Below are positions 33,958 to 43,216 of a stretch of DNA of 64,000 bases, one piece after another. Made by a program: the position numbers and the translations under genes. How positions within the stretch are numbered: the first letter of the stretch is position 1; every line of letters starts with the position of its first letter. The notes under the pieces were generated by a model. It saw only the letters and a list, made by a program, of their open reading frames with translations, searched no databases and was not told where the DNA came from. Origin of the DNA: Verrucomicrobiota bacterium (GTDB lineage Bacteria; Verrucomicrobiota; Verrucomicrobiia; Opitutales; Intestinicryptomonadaceae); contig JAEXGH010000017.1 in assembly GCA_023450935.1 (NCBI GenBank), forward strand, positions 1 through 64,000, written 5' to 3'.

Positions 33958-34998
33958 ATGGATTCAATGATTGGCATTATGATTTTCGCTCTCGCGGGGT
34001 TTTCGTCGGCGGCGTTCTACACTCCGCTGAAATACGTCAAGTGGAAGTGGGAGGTTATGTGGATTTTCTATTCGCTGTTTGCGTGTCTGGCGGCCCCGAT
34101 GGTTATCGCGACCCTTGCAATGCCCGACTGCTGGACGGCAATCGGACGCGTGGAATTCGACGTCATCGCAAAAACGTTCATCTTCGGCGCGCTGTGGGGA
34201 GTGGGCGGACTCACGTTCGGGCTTTCCATGCGCTACTTGGGAATCGGCTTAGGCACGGCGGTTGCGCTCGGTTTCTGCGCGCTTGTGGGAACGCTGAGCA
34301 CGCCCGTTCTCAACGGGACGTTCTCGGAAATAGTGTCCACGCGCGACGGGCTTTTGAAGCTTGTTGGCGTTTTCGTATGCGCGCTCGGCATTGCCGTAAA
34401 CGGCGTTGCGGGAATTATGAAGGAGCGCGATACCTCTTCGGCAGCCGACGGCAGCGGGGAATTCAGTTTGGCGAAGGGCTTTTTGGTTGCCGTAGTTGCG
34501 GGTTCGCTTAGCGCGTGCATGTCGATTTCGATGGGCTGCGGCGCGCCCATTGCAGATAGGGCATTCGAAATGGCGATTGCCGCGGGAGCGGATAAATCGA
34601 CTTCGGAACTTTTCAAAAACAGCCCCATTTTGATTGTTACTTTGTTGGGCGGTTTCCTGACAAACTTTTTGTGGTGTCTGTTTCTCTCGTTCAAAAACAA
34701 AACAATTAAGTGTTTCGGCGAATTCAGCGCGGCGGGCAATTTTGCGTTTGTTGTTTTGTGCGCGCTGGGCGGCTTGCTGTGGTATTGCCAGTTCTTCCTC
34801 TACGGAATGGGAATGACGAAGCTCGATCCGAGCTACGCGTTTACAAGCTGGGCAATCCTTATGGCGTTCATCATAGTCTTTGCGGGTGCGATAGGTCTGA
34901 TAATCGGCGAGTGGCGCGGAACAACGCCGCTTACAAAGTCGGTTTTGGTTCTGGGAATGCTCGTCCTTGCGGCGTCAACGTTCGTGATGTCGATGTAG
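33958..34998 (+). CDS. rhaT: L-rhamnose/proton symporter RhaT
   Basis: The 346-residue protein has about ten hydrophobic segments of the drug/metabolite-type RhaT family: GFSSAAFYTPLKYVKWKWEV, FGALWGVGGLTFGLSMRYLG and GTAVALGFCALVGTL in the first half, and LWYCQFFLYGMGMTKL and TSWAILMAFIIVFAG near the end. It imports L-rhamnose with a proton through the inner membrane. Placement behind rhaA supports this substrate. The start has AGGA about six bases upstream. The next gene begins 112 bases later on the same strand. Confidence 0.94.
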   Translation: MDSMIGIMIFALAGFSSAAFYTPLKYVKWKWEVMWIFYSLFACLAAPMVIATLAMPDCWTAIGRVEFDVIAKTFIFGALWGVGGLTFGLSMRYLGIGLGTAVALGFCALVGTLSTPVLNGTFSEIVSTRDGLLKLVGVFVCALGIAVNGVAGIMKERDTSSAADGSGEFSLAKGFLVAVVAGSLSACMSISMGCGAPIADRAFEMAIAAGADKSTSELFKNSPILIVTLLGGFLTNFLWCLFLSFKNKTIKCFGEFSAAGNFAFVVLCALGGLLWYCQFFLYGMGMTKLDPSYAFTSWAILMAFIIVFAGAIGLIIGEWRGTTPLTKSVLVLGMLVLAASTFVMSM

Positions 34999-35110
34999 CA
35001 TATTTCGCGCGCCGCGTGCGCGGTGCGTGTGCGGCGGTTTGTTTGGGCGCGTTTTTATTTGCAAAAGCGCGCCTTTTCTTTTTTAGTGGTGTCAATTTTA
35101 CGGTATTTCA

Positions 35111-36850
35111 ATGAGACGTTTTCTCTACACGCTTCCGCTTTTTTTGTCGGCTTTCACTGCGGCGTTCTCCGCGGAGCAAAAGTCGGCGCAAACATTTGTA
35201 AATGTCGATGCCGACGCCGATTTTCTCTATTTGCCGATCGATTCCGCCGCGCCGTATAGACAGGTGAAAATTGCCGACGCCGCGGGAAAAACGCTTTTCT
35301 TCGAGCCCGTTATGCTGGCGGAAGGCAAGGGGAAGTGGTATGCCCCCGTTGACGTGTCGGCGGCGCGCGGGCAGAAACTCGAAGTTTCGTATCCGAACAG
35401 GGATATGAAGGGAACCCCCACAATCCTTACAAGCGACAGCCTTTTTCTGCGCGATTATTCCGCGGACGAAAACAGGCCGAAATTCCACCTCGCCGCCTCA
35501 GACGGACTTTTGGGCGCATTCGGCGGTTTGTTCACTTTCAACGGAGAGTATTGCGCCTATGTTTTGTCGAACCCGAAGTCGCTCGGGTTCGACGGCACGT
35601 TCGGGTTGTCGCTTTTTAAAAGCCGCGATTTGCTCAACTGGCGGCGTATAGACGCCCCCGCGCTTCTCAAAAGCAAAATAACGCGGCCGTCTTCGGTCTG
35701 CGTTGATGTCGAAAACAGAAGCGGTATTTTTTCGAAGGGCGGAATACTTATTGCTTCCGCAAATTCCGAAGGCGTTTTTCTGGCTTATTCCGAAAATCTG
35801 ACCGACATCGGGTATGTAAATTCGGGCTCGCCCATAATAAAAGGCGACGGAGGCGCGCCGTTTATTTTCTTCAACAAAGACGCGTCTTTGTGGACGATTC
35901 TCCGCGTAGAGACAGAGGGCGGTTCGGGCGGAACATTGATTGCTTTCTATGCGTCGAAGGATTTGAAAAAGTGGACGCTGACCGACAGAATTCCCAACCC
36001 GAGCGGCGCGACAGCCGTTTCGATGGCGAAAATGTGGCGCGAGGGCGGCGCAGAACCCGACGCCAAGTGGGTGCTGCTTTCGGGCAACGGCTCATACGTT
36101 GTGGGCGAATTCGACGGACAGAAGTTCAAAACGCTTTCGGCAAAACGCCTGAACATTTTTGCGGGAACTGTCCGCTTTGCCCAGTTCTGGGCGGCCTCCG
36201 ACTCGTCGGTTATGGCGAGCGCGATTATCCCGCAGCCCATAAAACTCGCCTACGCGCTCGATTTGCGTTTTATGAATTGCGCGAGCATTCCGTGGAAATT
36301 GTCGCTCGTGCGCGTTGTCGGCGGTGAATACCAGCTTCGGGCGTCGCTTCCCGAACCGTTTATGGAACACATAGGCATCGGCGAGCGTGTAGCCGATGGA
36401 ATGGGTTTTGCCTCCAATACGTTTACGCTGCCGAACGCCTACGGGAATTTCTGTATGTTTGACGGCTCGTTCGACATCACAAAGGAAACGGGTTGCGTTT
36501 CGGTGGAAATAGGTGCGGGCGTTTTTTCATACAACGTCGCCTCAAAGCTTTTCGGTTTGGCGCGTTTACGCGTTGACTACGGGTTGTGGACAATGCCGCT
36601 TTGCCGCGATTCGGGGCGGTTGGCGTTCAAGGCGTTCGTGGATTCATATAGCGCGGAAGTCCTTTGGGGAACGGGCGACTGCGTTGTGATGTTCGGAGAC
36701 ACGTTTTTCGGAGAGCTTCAGCCCGTCAAAGTGGGCGGCGCGGGCGAAGTGGAATTCGACGGGCTTGTTAAGTATCCTGTCTTTCGCTCCAAAATAAAGG
36801 ACTTGCGCCGAGCCGCCGACGAAATTTACAAGCTCAAATACGGGAAATAG
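35111..36850 (+). CDS. Secreted GH32-fold protein lacking the catalytic residues
   Basis: The 579-residue protein has a signal peptide (about 1-21), a small beta-domain like the DUF4980 module of levanases (about 28-115), a GH32-type propeller (about 120-410) and a C-terminal beta-sandwich (about 420-575). The alignment to GH32 is clear at RPKFH and at NGEYCAYVLSNP, yet the nucleophile motif WxNDPNG reads LLGAFGG (Ala136 at the Asp position), the RDP motif reads GAP in DGGAPFIFF, and the ECP acid/base motif reads VSM before KWVLLSGNG. A sugar-binding or otherwise non-hydrolytic role is likely. It is followed after two bases by a YycJ-like gene. Confidence 0.78.
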   Translation: MRRFLYTLPLFLSAFTAAFSAEQKSAQTFVNVDADADFLYLPIDSAAPYRQVKIADAAGKTLFFEPVMLAEGKGKWYAPVDVSAARGQKLEVSYPNRDMKGTPTILTSDSLFLRDYSADENRPKFHLAASDGLLGAFGGLFTFNGEYCAYVLSNPKSLGFDGTFGLSLFKSRDLLNWRRIDAPALLKSKITRPSSVCVDVENRSGIFSKGGILIASANSEGVFLAYSENLTDIGYVNSGSPIIKGDGGAPFIFFNKDASLWTILRVETEGGSGGTLIAFYASKDLKKWTLTDRIPNPSGATAVSMAKMWREGGAEPDAKWVLLSGNGSYVVGEFDGQKFKTLSAKRLNIFAGTVRFAQFWAASDSSVMASAIIPQPIKLAYALDLRFMNCASIPWKLSLVRVVGGEYQLRASLPEPFMEHIGIGERVADGMGFASNTFTLPNAYGNFCMFDGSFDITKETGCVSVEIGAGVFSYNVASKLFGLARLRVDYGLWTMPLCRDSGRLAFKAFVDSYSAEVLWGTGDCVVMFGDTFFGELQPVKVGGAGEVEFDGLVKYPVFRSKIKDLRRAADEIYKLKYGK

Positions 36851-36852
36851 CT

Positions 36853-37626
36853 ATGTTCTTTCAGATTTTGGAGAGTTCCAGCTCGGGCAATTGCTCGTTT
36901 CTTGAATGCGACGGCGTCCGTATTTTAATAGACGCCGGAATAGGCATCAGGAAAATCAGTTCCTTCTTGGAAAAAAGGTCGTTGGGGTTGTCCGATTTGG
37001 ACGCCGTCTTTGTTACGCACGAGCATATCGACCATTTTAAATCGCTGCGCTGTTTTGCGGGGGCGGGCGTCAAAATTTTCGCGAACCGCCCGACCGCCGA
37101 GGGCGTCCAATACAAGGATTCCGAAACAAGACGGCTCGACTGGCATTTATTCGAAACGGGATCGAGTTTCGATTTCTACGGCGTAGGAGTCTCCTCTTTC
37201 TCAATTCCCCACGACACCAGCGACCCTGTCGGCTTCACTTTCTCTTTCGGCGGCGAAAATCTCGTTTACGCAACCGATTTTGGCAAGGTTACGCTTTCAG
37301 TAAAAGATGTCATTTCGCGCGCCGACGTTCTGGTTCTCGAAAGCAACTACTGCCCGCGCATGCTCGACAACTCAAACAGGCCGTTTTCGCTGAAATCGCG
37401 CATCAAAAGCTCATACGGGCACCTTTCGAATTCCGACGCAATCTCCGTTCTGCGCGGGTTGACCGGGCGCGTAAAAAAGGTCTATTTGTCCCATATTTCC
37501 AAACAGTGCAACAGCCCAGAACACATAGCCGAACTGCTATCCCAAAGCGATATTTCACGCGAAACTCTCGAAAAGATTGAGATTGTTTCGCCATTTGCAA
37601 AACCGAGCACGCCGTTCGAGCTTTAA
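36853..37626 (+). CDS. YycJ/WalJ-like metallo-beta-lactamase-fold hydrolase
   Basis: A 257-residue cytoplasmic protein of the YycJ (VicX) group. It starts with the group's ILESSSSGNCSFLE, carries THEHIDH, and later HDTSDPVGF, YATDFGK, LESNYCPRML and the closing SHISKQCNSPEH. Relatives act as 5'-to-3' DNA exonuclease-like or ribonuclease-like enzymes linked to the WalKR envelope system in Firmicutes; that partnership is not visible here. It begins two bases after the GH32-like gene and ends before a shared terminator. Confidence 0.87.
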   Translation: MFFQILESSSSGNCSFLECDGVRILIDAGIGIRKISSFLEKRSLGLSDLDAVFVTHEHIDHFKSLRCFAGAGVKIFANRPTAEGVQYKDSETRRLDWHLFETGSSFDFYGVGVSSFSIPHDTSDPVGFTFSFGGENLVYATDFGKVTLSVKDVISRADVLVLESNYCPRMLDNSNRPFSLKSRIKSSYGHLSNSDAISVLRGLTGRVKKVYLSHISKQCNSPEHIAELLSQSDISRETLEKIEIVSPFAKPSTPFEL

Positions 37627-37675
37627 CCAGCCGTTTGTTTTTTTATCCCGTCCCTCGTCCCAGTTTACGGGCACA

Positions 37676-37708
37676 AAAAAACCGAGCCTTTTCAGGCTCG
37701 GTCTTTTT
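37676..37708. terminator. Bidirectional terminator
   Basis: ACCGAGCC (37681-37688) pairs with GGCTCGGT (37695-37702); A-run before and T-run after, so it serves both the YycJ-like gene and the convergent barrel gene. Confidence 0.9.
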
Positions 37709-37721
37709 TACATCTAACAAA

Positions 37722-38906
37722 TTAGTATCTCAACATCGCATTGAGCGAAACCAAGTGTTGATTGTAGCAGCCCCAAGAGTAGGACGAATCGTTGTTGAGG
37801 TAGTTGTAATTCACGCCGAAGGAAACGAACTTGTTCGGGACGTATGTAACGCCGAGGCGCGTCCAGATTGTTTTGTCCTTTCTGCTGGTGAATTCATACT
37901 TCGAATCCGTGTATGCGAACGAAGCCGTTCCGTATACCTTCGGGTTGAAGTAGTAGTTCATGCCGATTTCGCCGCCCGTGTTGACGATGGAGTCGCGCGT
38001 TGCGGAGTTGCCGAAATCTCTATTGAACTTGGCGTAAACACCCATCTTTTCCGACACTTCGTAGCCGAGCGTGATGTGCGTTGCAAACGACCATTGGTCG
38101 CCCGAATCGATACCGTCAACGTCGCGGTTTTGTGCGCCGAGGTAGAGTTCGCAAGTGAGCTTCGGGGCAATTTCGCCGAGAACTGTAACGCCGATGAAGT
38201 GGTCGTCTCTTTCTTTACCCCAGAGAGCGTAGGAGCTCGGGCCGCTGTAGTATTCCGTATTGCGGTATTGGTAGGAGAGACCCGCCGAGATTTTCTGCGT
38301 GACTCTATAGTAAACGCTGACCGGAACGGAATAGACGTTGTAGGAAGAATAAATGTCGTCCCACTTCTGACCGAAGGAGTTCGTGCTTGTGTATTCAATC
38401 TGCGTCCACTTGAAGCCGAGTGTCGCAAAAACCTTCTCGGTGAAGTCGTATTCGCCGTTGAAGCCCGCCGCCCAGTTGTTGAAGTTTACAAGCTGGCCTT
38501 GGTCGCGCGCGGCAATCAAAGTATCGGTAGTGTTCTGGCGGTTCTGGTCGAACGCGAAGAACGCTGAAACCTTCCAGTTTGCCTCAACATACGAGGCGTT
38601 GGCCGCCAAGTGCGCCAAATTGCAGTCAAATTCACCATGCGAAGCGTATTTTGTAAAGTCTTCGTAAGCCTTGAGGTTGGCCTTGAACTTGCTCGAGCGA
38701 CCGTAGTCAACTTCGCCACCGAGACGGATTGTGCCGGAGACGTCGTCGATTTTCTTGTCAGACGCGTAGGTAATGTTCGAATTATAATTCATAAGAACCG
38801 CGCCCTTGAAGAAGATGTCCATCTGATCTCCCACGGTAACCAAAGGCGCCGAGTTCGCTGCGGCAGCAAAGGCCGCTATCAACGATGTTATTACTATTTT
38901 TTTCAT
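37722..38906 (-). CDS. Outer-membrane beta-barrel protein (porin-like)
   Basis: The 394-residue protein has a signal peptide (about 1-19, AAANSAP) followed by alternating aromatic beta-strands throughout, such as LGFKWTQIEYTS, SVYYRVTQKISAGLSYQYRN and RLGVTYVPNKFVSFGVNYNY. It ends in a Tyr (NAMLRY), the usual recognition end for barrel assembly. The pattern fits Verrucomicrobiota barrel proteins of the beta-barrel porin type. Substrate and size of the pore are unknown. It is a single gene, convergent with the YycJ-like gene and divergent from the TPR gene. Confidence 0.84.
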   Translation of the reverse strand: MKKIVITSLIAAFAAAANSAPLVTVGDQMDIFFKGAVLMNYNSNITYASDKKIDDVSGTIRLGGEVDYGRSSKFKANLKAYEDFTKYASHGEFDCNLAHLAANASYVEANWKVSAFFAFDQNRQNTTDTLIAARDQGQLVNFNNWAAGFNGEYDFTEKVFATLGFKWTQIEYTSTNSFGQKWDDIYSSYNVYSVPVSVYYRVTQKISAGLSYQYRNTEYYSGPSSYALWGKERDDHFIGVTVLGEIAPKLTCELYLGAQNRDVDGIDSGDQWSFATHITLGYEVSEKMGVYAKFNRDFGNSATRDSIVNTGGEIGMNYYFNPKVYGTASFAYTDSKYEFTSRKDKTIWTRLGVTYVPNKFVSFGVNYNYLNNDSSYSWGCYNQHLVSLNAMLRY

Positions 38907-39033
38907 AATTTGTTATTTGTTTGAAAAACGGTTAGAGATTAAACTTCTAAACTTGATGCTAATCTCGTAAAAAATCTTATGTAAGTCAACACTTTTTTCT
39001 CTTTTTATTATTGTTTGTTGTTTTACTTTTATC

Positions 39034-39061
39034 TTGAAATACTTTTGGGCGGACGTATAAA
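39034..39061 (+). promoter_or_regulatory. Promoter of the TPR gene
   Basis: TTGAAA (39034-39039) and TATAAA (39056-39061) with a 16-base spacer, 30 bases before the ATG. Confidence 0.55.
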
Positions 39062-39090
39062 TTTGTGCGTTTAAAGTTCGTATATTTTTT

Positions 39091-40788
39091 ATGAAAGAAG
39101 TTGCTCCCCAAAATTCCACCCGACCGATATTTTTCGGAATGGCGTGCAGAAAACTCACTGCCGACAACCGCTGGACAATCGAAATAGTATGGAGCAGGGT
39201 GGGGTTGCTCGCGCTGCTGGGTATGGCGGCGGCGTATTTGGCGTTGTCGTTCGTGGTATACTGCATTTTTAAATACGTCAGAAACTACGACGAAATGTCT
39301 TTCTCCGACGCCGTAACCGCCATTGTCAACAGAAAAGCACTCACCGAAAAATTCGGAGACTACAACATCCGGCAGTCGAAAAAATTTATGTCGGAGGGAA
39401 AATTCCGCGAGGCGTATATGAGTCTTGTCTCGGGCACGTCGCGTTCGCCCAAAAATCTCGAGGGAAGGCTTATTCTTGCCGAGTTCTATTCGGCGTTGTT
39501 CAAACGTCCCGACAGGGCCATCGAAACCCTCGAACGCAGCCTATCCTACGCGCTCGACAACATCCAGTATGTCAGAATGTATATGAAGCTTCTCATGGAC
39601 CAGACAGAGGACGCCCGCGCGGTTAAAGTTGGCGAAAAAATACTCGCCTCCGGAACGAAAAACAAGGAGGTAGAATTGTATATTGCCATGTGTATGTCCA
39701 CAATTTACGCCTACCACGGCAACTACAAGAAGTCGCACGAATACATCTATAAATACGGACTTGAAAAATCGCTCCCCGGAATTTTGCGTCTTTCCAAAAA
39801 CGAATGGGAATTGGGCAACCGCGACGCCGCCATAAAGGTTTTGGCCGACAACATTTCGTTCCCCCAAAACAGGGAGGCAATTTACGAGCTTCTTGTAAAC
39901 TACTATGTCGCCATGAAGGATTTTTCAACCGCCCGCCAGTATTCGATGCTGCGTTCGCTCGAAAATCCGTTTTCCACCGAACAGCGAATGGAGTATTTGA
40001 CGCTGCTTAAGCACAGCGGAGACGAAGACGGTGTCAGGCGCGACATGGAGCTTTTCTACAACAACTATCAGGACGACAACAAAAGCATGCTCTACTTGGC
40101 GAACTTCGCCGCAGACGTCGGCGACCTGCCTTTTATGCGCAGAATCTACGATTTGGCAATCCGTAAAAACTTCCCGATAGCCCCCTACTGTCTGCTTCTG
40201 CTTGAAACAACAATCGCGCAGGGCGACTACAAAGCCGCCGTGTATTTTGTCGAGGAAATAATGAAAACAAAGCCACGTTGGCGTGAGCAGCACGAAGACG
40301 TTATTTTATGTCTGCGCGCCGTTGCGTATTACGCCGTAGGCAACAACAACATGTCGGACATTTTAATCAACGACATTATAAAGCGCAACACCATTCCCTC
40401 CAAGGTAATGGTTGCAACCGCCAGAATGTATGACAGGCTCGGCGCGACGGCGGTGTCGCTGCGGATTCTCGAACGCGCCGCGGAGTTGTATCCGCGCCAC
40501 CAGCTGGTCTTGACCCGTCTGATTCAAAGCGAACTGAAAATCGGCATGTCGGGCAACCTGCACAAGCACGTTGCAAAGCTCCTGCAAATGCGCCGCCCCC
40601 CGCGCGAGCTAATTGCCGACGCCCGCGTGAATCTCTGCAGCGACCGTTTCATTTTCGCCTCGGACCGCGACGAAATCATCAAGGAAATCGACGACCTCAT
40701 GACTTCCAACGAAGGCGCGGTCTTCTCTTCAGGCAATGACGTTGTAGACAAAGAACGCATAACTGACGGCGGCGGTTTAAATTTCTAA
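39091..40788 (+). CDS. Membrane-anchored TPR-repeat protein
   Basis: The 565-residue protein has one transmembrane segment (about 37-60, LLALLGMAAAYLALSFVVYC) followed by a long all-helical region of degenerate tetratricopeptide repeats (about 90-520), for example REAYMSLVSGTSRSPKNLEG, YKKSHEYIYKYG and AVSLRILERAAELYPRHQLV. It ends in an acidic tail. No enzymatic domain is seen. TPR proteins of this kind hold envelope complexes together or assist secretion; the partner is unknown. It is a single gene with a good promoter and a palindrome cluster behind it. Confidence 0.8.
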   Translation: MKEVAPQNSTRPIFFGMACRKLTADNRWTIEIVWSRVGLLALLGMAAAYLALSFVVYCIFKYVRNYDEMSFSDAVTAIVNRKALTEKFGDYNIRQSKKFMSEGKFREAYMSLVSGTSRSPKNLEGRLILAEFYSALFKRPDRAIETLERSLSYALDNIQYVRMYMKLLMDQTEDARAVKVGEKILASGTKNKEVELYIAMCMSTIYAYHGNYKKSHEYIYKYGLEKSLPGILRLSKNEWELGNRDAAIKVLADNISFPQNREAIYELLVNYYVAMKDFSTARQYSMLRSLENPFSTEQRMEYLTLLKHSGDEDGVRRDMELFYNNYQDDNKSMLYLANFAADVGDLPFMRRIYDLAIRKNFPIAPYCLLLLETTIAQGDYKAAVYFVEEIMKTKPRWREQHEDVILCLRAVAYYAVGNNNMSDILINDIIKRNTIPSKVMVATARMYDRLGATAVSLRILERAAELYPRHQLVLTRLIQSELKIGMSGNLHKHVAKLLQMRRPPRELIADARVNLCSDRFIFASDRDEIIKEIDDLMTSNEGAVFSSGNDVVDKERITDGGGLNF

Positions 40789-40800
40789 GTTTTTTATTAT

Positions 40801-41100
40801 TTCGAAAGCGGCGCGGATTGCCTACGGCAATTCCGCTTTGGTTTTGGTTAAAGATTCGTTTTTTTGGTTCTTCGAAAGCGGCACGGATTGCCTACGGCAA
40901 TTCCGCTTTGGCTTCGGTTTATATGTTGGTAAGGGCAAGGGGCCGGCGGAAATCAACCCAAAAACTTCAAGCAATAAAACGAAGGCAACGATTGGTTTCG
41001 CCAATCGCTGCCCGTAAAAAACGCCGCTTTTGTAAAGAAACACTGCTTTAAGCAGCAGGCAAAGGCGCATTGGCTCTCGCCAATCGCCGCCGCTTTCGGA
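40801..41100. repeat. Palindrome cluster with outer inverted ends
   Basis: CGAAAGCGGCG at 40803-40813 is the exact reverse complement of 41088-41098. Inside are two near-identical 41-base units, 40801-40841 and 40871-40911 (period 70), each with the hairpin GCGGA-TTGCC-TAC-GGCAA-TTCCGC. Further hairpins are CGATTGG/CCAATCG (40989-41007), CTGCTT/AAGCAG (41043-41055) and GGCG...CGCC (41064-41088). No coding frame is supported. The hairpin cores match those at 3.9 and 6.8 kb. Confidence 0.8.
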
Positions 41101-41101
41101 G

Positions 41102-41990
41102 TCATAAAATAGGCGGGAAGAGCTTGAAGCTTTTCGGACGGACTGTTTCGCCCCTGAAGGGGAATTCCTTGTTTGTGTAGTTGCAGATTGTTTGCGAGCC
41201 GTCGGAGTAGGTCGTAAGAAATACGCCTTTGGAAAGCTCCCTGTGCCCTTCGATGAATTCCCATTGCAGACGCTTTAGCGGCTGGTAGATATCATACATT
41301 TTTTTTTACGGCAGCCATTCCGTCCCGTTTGAAGTTGCCCCAGTAGAAGGAGGGGCGTCCGCCGTATTCGACAAGCTTAAGCAGGTGCACGTCGGTGTCG
41401 TCGAGATAGCGATAGTGGGTTTTGCGCTTGAAGAATGGGTTGGTTGTGGTGTCGTAGGGCTGGCTCAGCACTATTCCGTGGTATGCTATTTGCCAGAAGG
41501 GAACCATTTCCGAAATGAGGTCGTTGCCGACGGGACGCGCGGCGGGATAGGCGGAGATATAGAGGGCGTAGTCGAGATTTTTAATATCCCAGTCGTAGCC
41601 CGATTCGGAGGTGAAGCCGCCGAACCGTTTTGCGCACTCTTCTTTGATTGTCGCGTAGGCGCGGACGGCATCTTCCCTGCTGCAATAGTGGTTCGGCGAT
41701 TGGCAGATATCCGGTGGCATACAGGAAAACACGTCGATGTGGTGCATTCCGTTTACGCCCAGCGACTGTATTATATCCATATCCTCCTTTAGGCGCAATT
41801 TCACTATTTGCTTGGGGCACATTCCGTATGTCTTGCCGCCGCTCCACGCGCCGTGCCCTTTGATTTTACCTGTGCGGTCTGTTTTTATGAGGTTGTCGTC
41901 CCAGTTTTGGGCAATTCTGAAGGCGTCGGTGTAGTTTGTATGGACCGAAAATTGGTAGCCTGCGACAATCGCCTCCCCATACCGAATCAC
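41102..41990 (-). pseudogene. Truncated, frameshifted remnant of a GH-like (DUF5696-type) protein
   Basis: Two minus-strand frames join into one C-terminal half. The first (41990 to 41292) has FSVHTNYTDAFRIAQNWDDN, GKTYGMCPKQIVKLRLKEDM and EMVPFWQIAYHGIVLSQPYD. The second (41299 to 41102) continues with YDIYQPLKRLQWEFIEGHRE. The break is a run of nine A residues (minus strand, about 41298-41306); one A fewer would restore a single frame. The N-terminal half is missing and the frame opens inside the clpX stop codon (GTGA overlap). It probably belongs to the same family as the incomplete gene at 63044, which shows the N-terminal half. That link is inferred, since the parts do not overlap. Confidence 0.62.
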
Positions 41991-43213
41991 AAGATATTTG
42001 AGATGGAAGATTTGTCGATAGTGACCTTTTTCTTCTTGGAGTCTGGGAGGGTATACATTATGTCGAGCATAATGCGTTCCATGATTGAGCGGAGGGCGCG
42101 CGCGCCCGTGCCCATGTCAATGGCTTTCTGGGCGATTGCCTCAATGGCGTCGTCGGAGAAGACGAGCTTTGCGCCGTCGAGGGAGAGAAGCTTTTCGTAT
42201 TGGCGAATGAGCGAGTTTTTGGTGTTCTTCAAGATGTTTACCAAGTCTTCGCGCGTGAGTTCTGCGAGAGAGGAGACGACGGGCAGACGCCCGATAAATT
42301 CGGGAATGAAACCGAATTTCACTAAATCCTCCGGCTGAACGTCTGCCATAAGCTGGGCTTCGGTGAGCGTTTTGTTGTCTGAGGCAAAGCCGACAGTCTT
42401 GCCTTCCCTTCGGCGGGCCACGATTTTGTCGAGCCCCACGAATGCGCCGCCGCAGATGAATAGAATGTTGCGGGTGTCCAGACGTATGTATTCCTGATCG
42501 GGGTGCTTTCTGCCGCCCTTCGGGGGAATGTTGCAGACGGTGCCTTCGAGTATTTTCAGCAACGCCTGCTGGACGCCCTCGCCGCCGACGTCGCGCGTTA
42601 TGGAAACGTTTTCCATTTTGCGGCAGATTTTGTCGATTTCGTCGATGTAGATTATGCCGCACTGGGCTTTTTCTACGTTGAAATCGGCGGCGCGGAGCAG
42701 GTTGAGGACGAGGTTTTCAACGTCTTCGCCGACGTAGCCCGCCTCCGTTACGTTGGTGGCGTCGCCGATTGCGAAGGGAACGTTGAGCATTTTTGCGAGC
42801 GTGCGCGCCAGATACGTCTTGCCCGAGCCCGTAGGGCCAATCAGCAAGATATTGCTTTTTTCGATTTCGACGTCGCCGAATTCGCCGCCGTCCGTTTCGG
42901 GGGTTTTTAGAACCTCGGCGCGCAGGCGTTTGTAGTGGTTGTAGACGGCTACCGACAACACCTTCTTTGCGTTCTCCTGCCCGATTACGAATTTGTCAAG
43001 CTCCGCCTTCATTTCGGAGGGCGTGCGCAGGTTGAAGTCGAGCATTTTCGCCATTTTGCGCTGCTTGTTTTCCTGCGCTTTGAGCTGGAAATAGTTCTCG
43101 AGTGCGCCGACACATTCCTTGCATACGACCGCGCCATCGCGCCCTTCGATTAATTCGCCCACTTCCTTTGCAGAGCGTCCGCAAAAGCTGCACCGATTGT
43201 CCTTTGCGCTCAT
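41987..43213 (-). CDS. clpX: ATP-dependent Clp protease ATP-binding subunit ClpX
   Basis: ClpX unfolds substrates and feeds them to ClpP. The 408-residue protein has the N-terminal zinc domain (C8, C11, C31, C34), Walker A GPTGSGKT (126-133), Walker B with IIYIDEIDKI, and the substrate-loop region around GYVGEDVENL. The C-terminal small domain contains GTGARALRSIME. It follows clpP after three bases in a tig-clpP-clpX operon, the standard order. Its last codons overlap the start of a broken downstream gene. Confidence 0.97.
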   Translation of the reverse strand: MSAKDNRCSFCGRSAKEVGELIEGRDGAVVCKECVGALENYFQLKAQENKQRKMAKMLDFNLRTPSEMKAELDKFVIGQENAKKVLSVAVYNHYKRLRAEVLKTPETDGGEFGDVEIEKSNILLIGPTGSGKTYLARTLAKMLNVPFAIGDATNVTEAGYVGEDVENLVLNLLRAADFNVEKAQCGIIYIDEIDKICRKMENVSITRDVGGEGVQQALLKILEGTVCNIPPKGGRKHPDQEYIRLDTRNILFICGGAFVGLDKIVARRREGKTVGFASDNKTLTEAQLMADVQPEDLVKFGFIPEFIGRLPVVSSLAELTREDLVNILKNTKNSLIRQYEKLLSLDGAKLVFSDDAIEAIAQKAIDMGTGARALRSIMERIMLDIMYTLPDSKKKKVTIDKSSISNIL

Positions 43214-43216
43214 GGT

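Noticed and set aside
37635..38567. Plus-strand frame opposite the barrel gene
   Set aside because: It is antisense to a barrel protein with signal peptide and terminal Tyr; the shadow has no motif.
40801..41100. CRISPR array
   Set aside because: Only two near-identical palindromic units with one spacer; no further repeats and no cas genes. No CRISPR array was found anywhere in the window.
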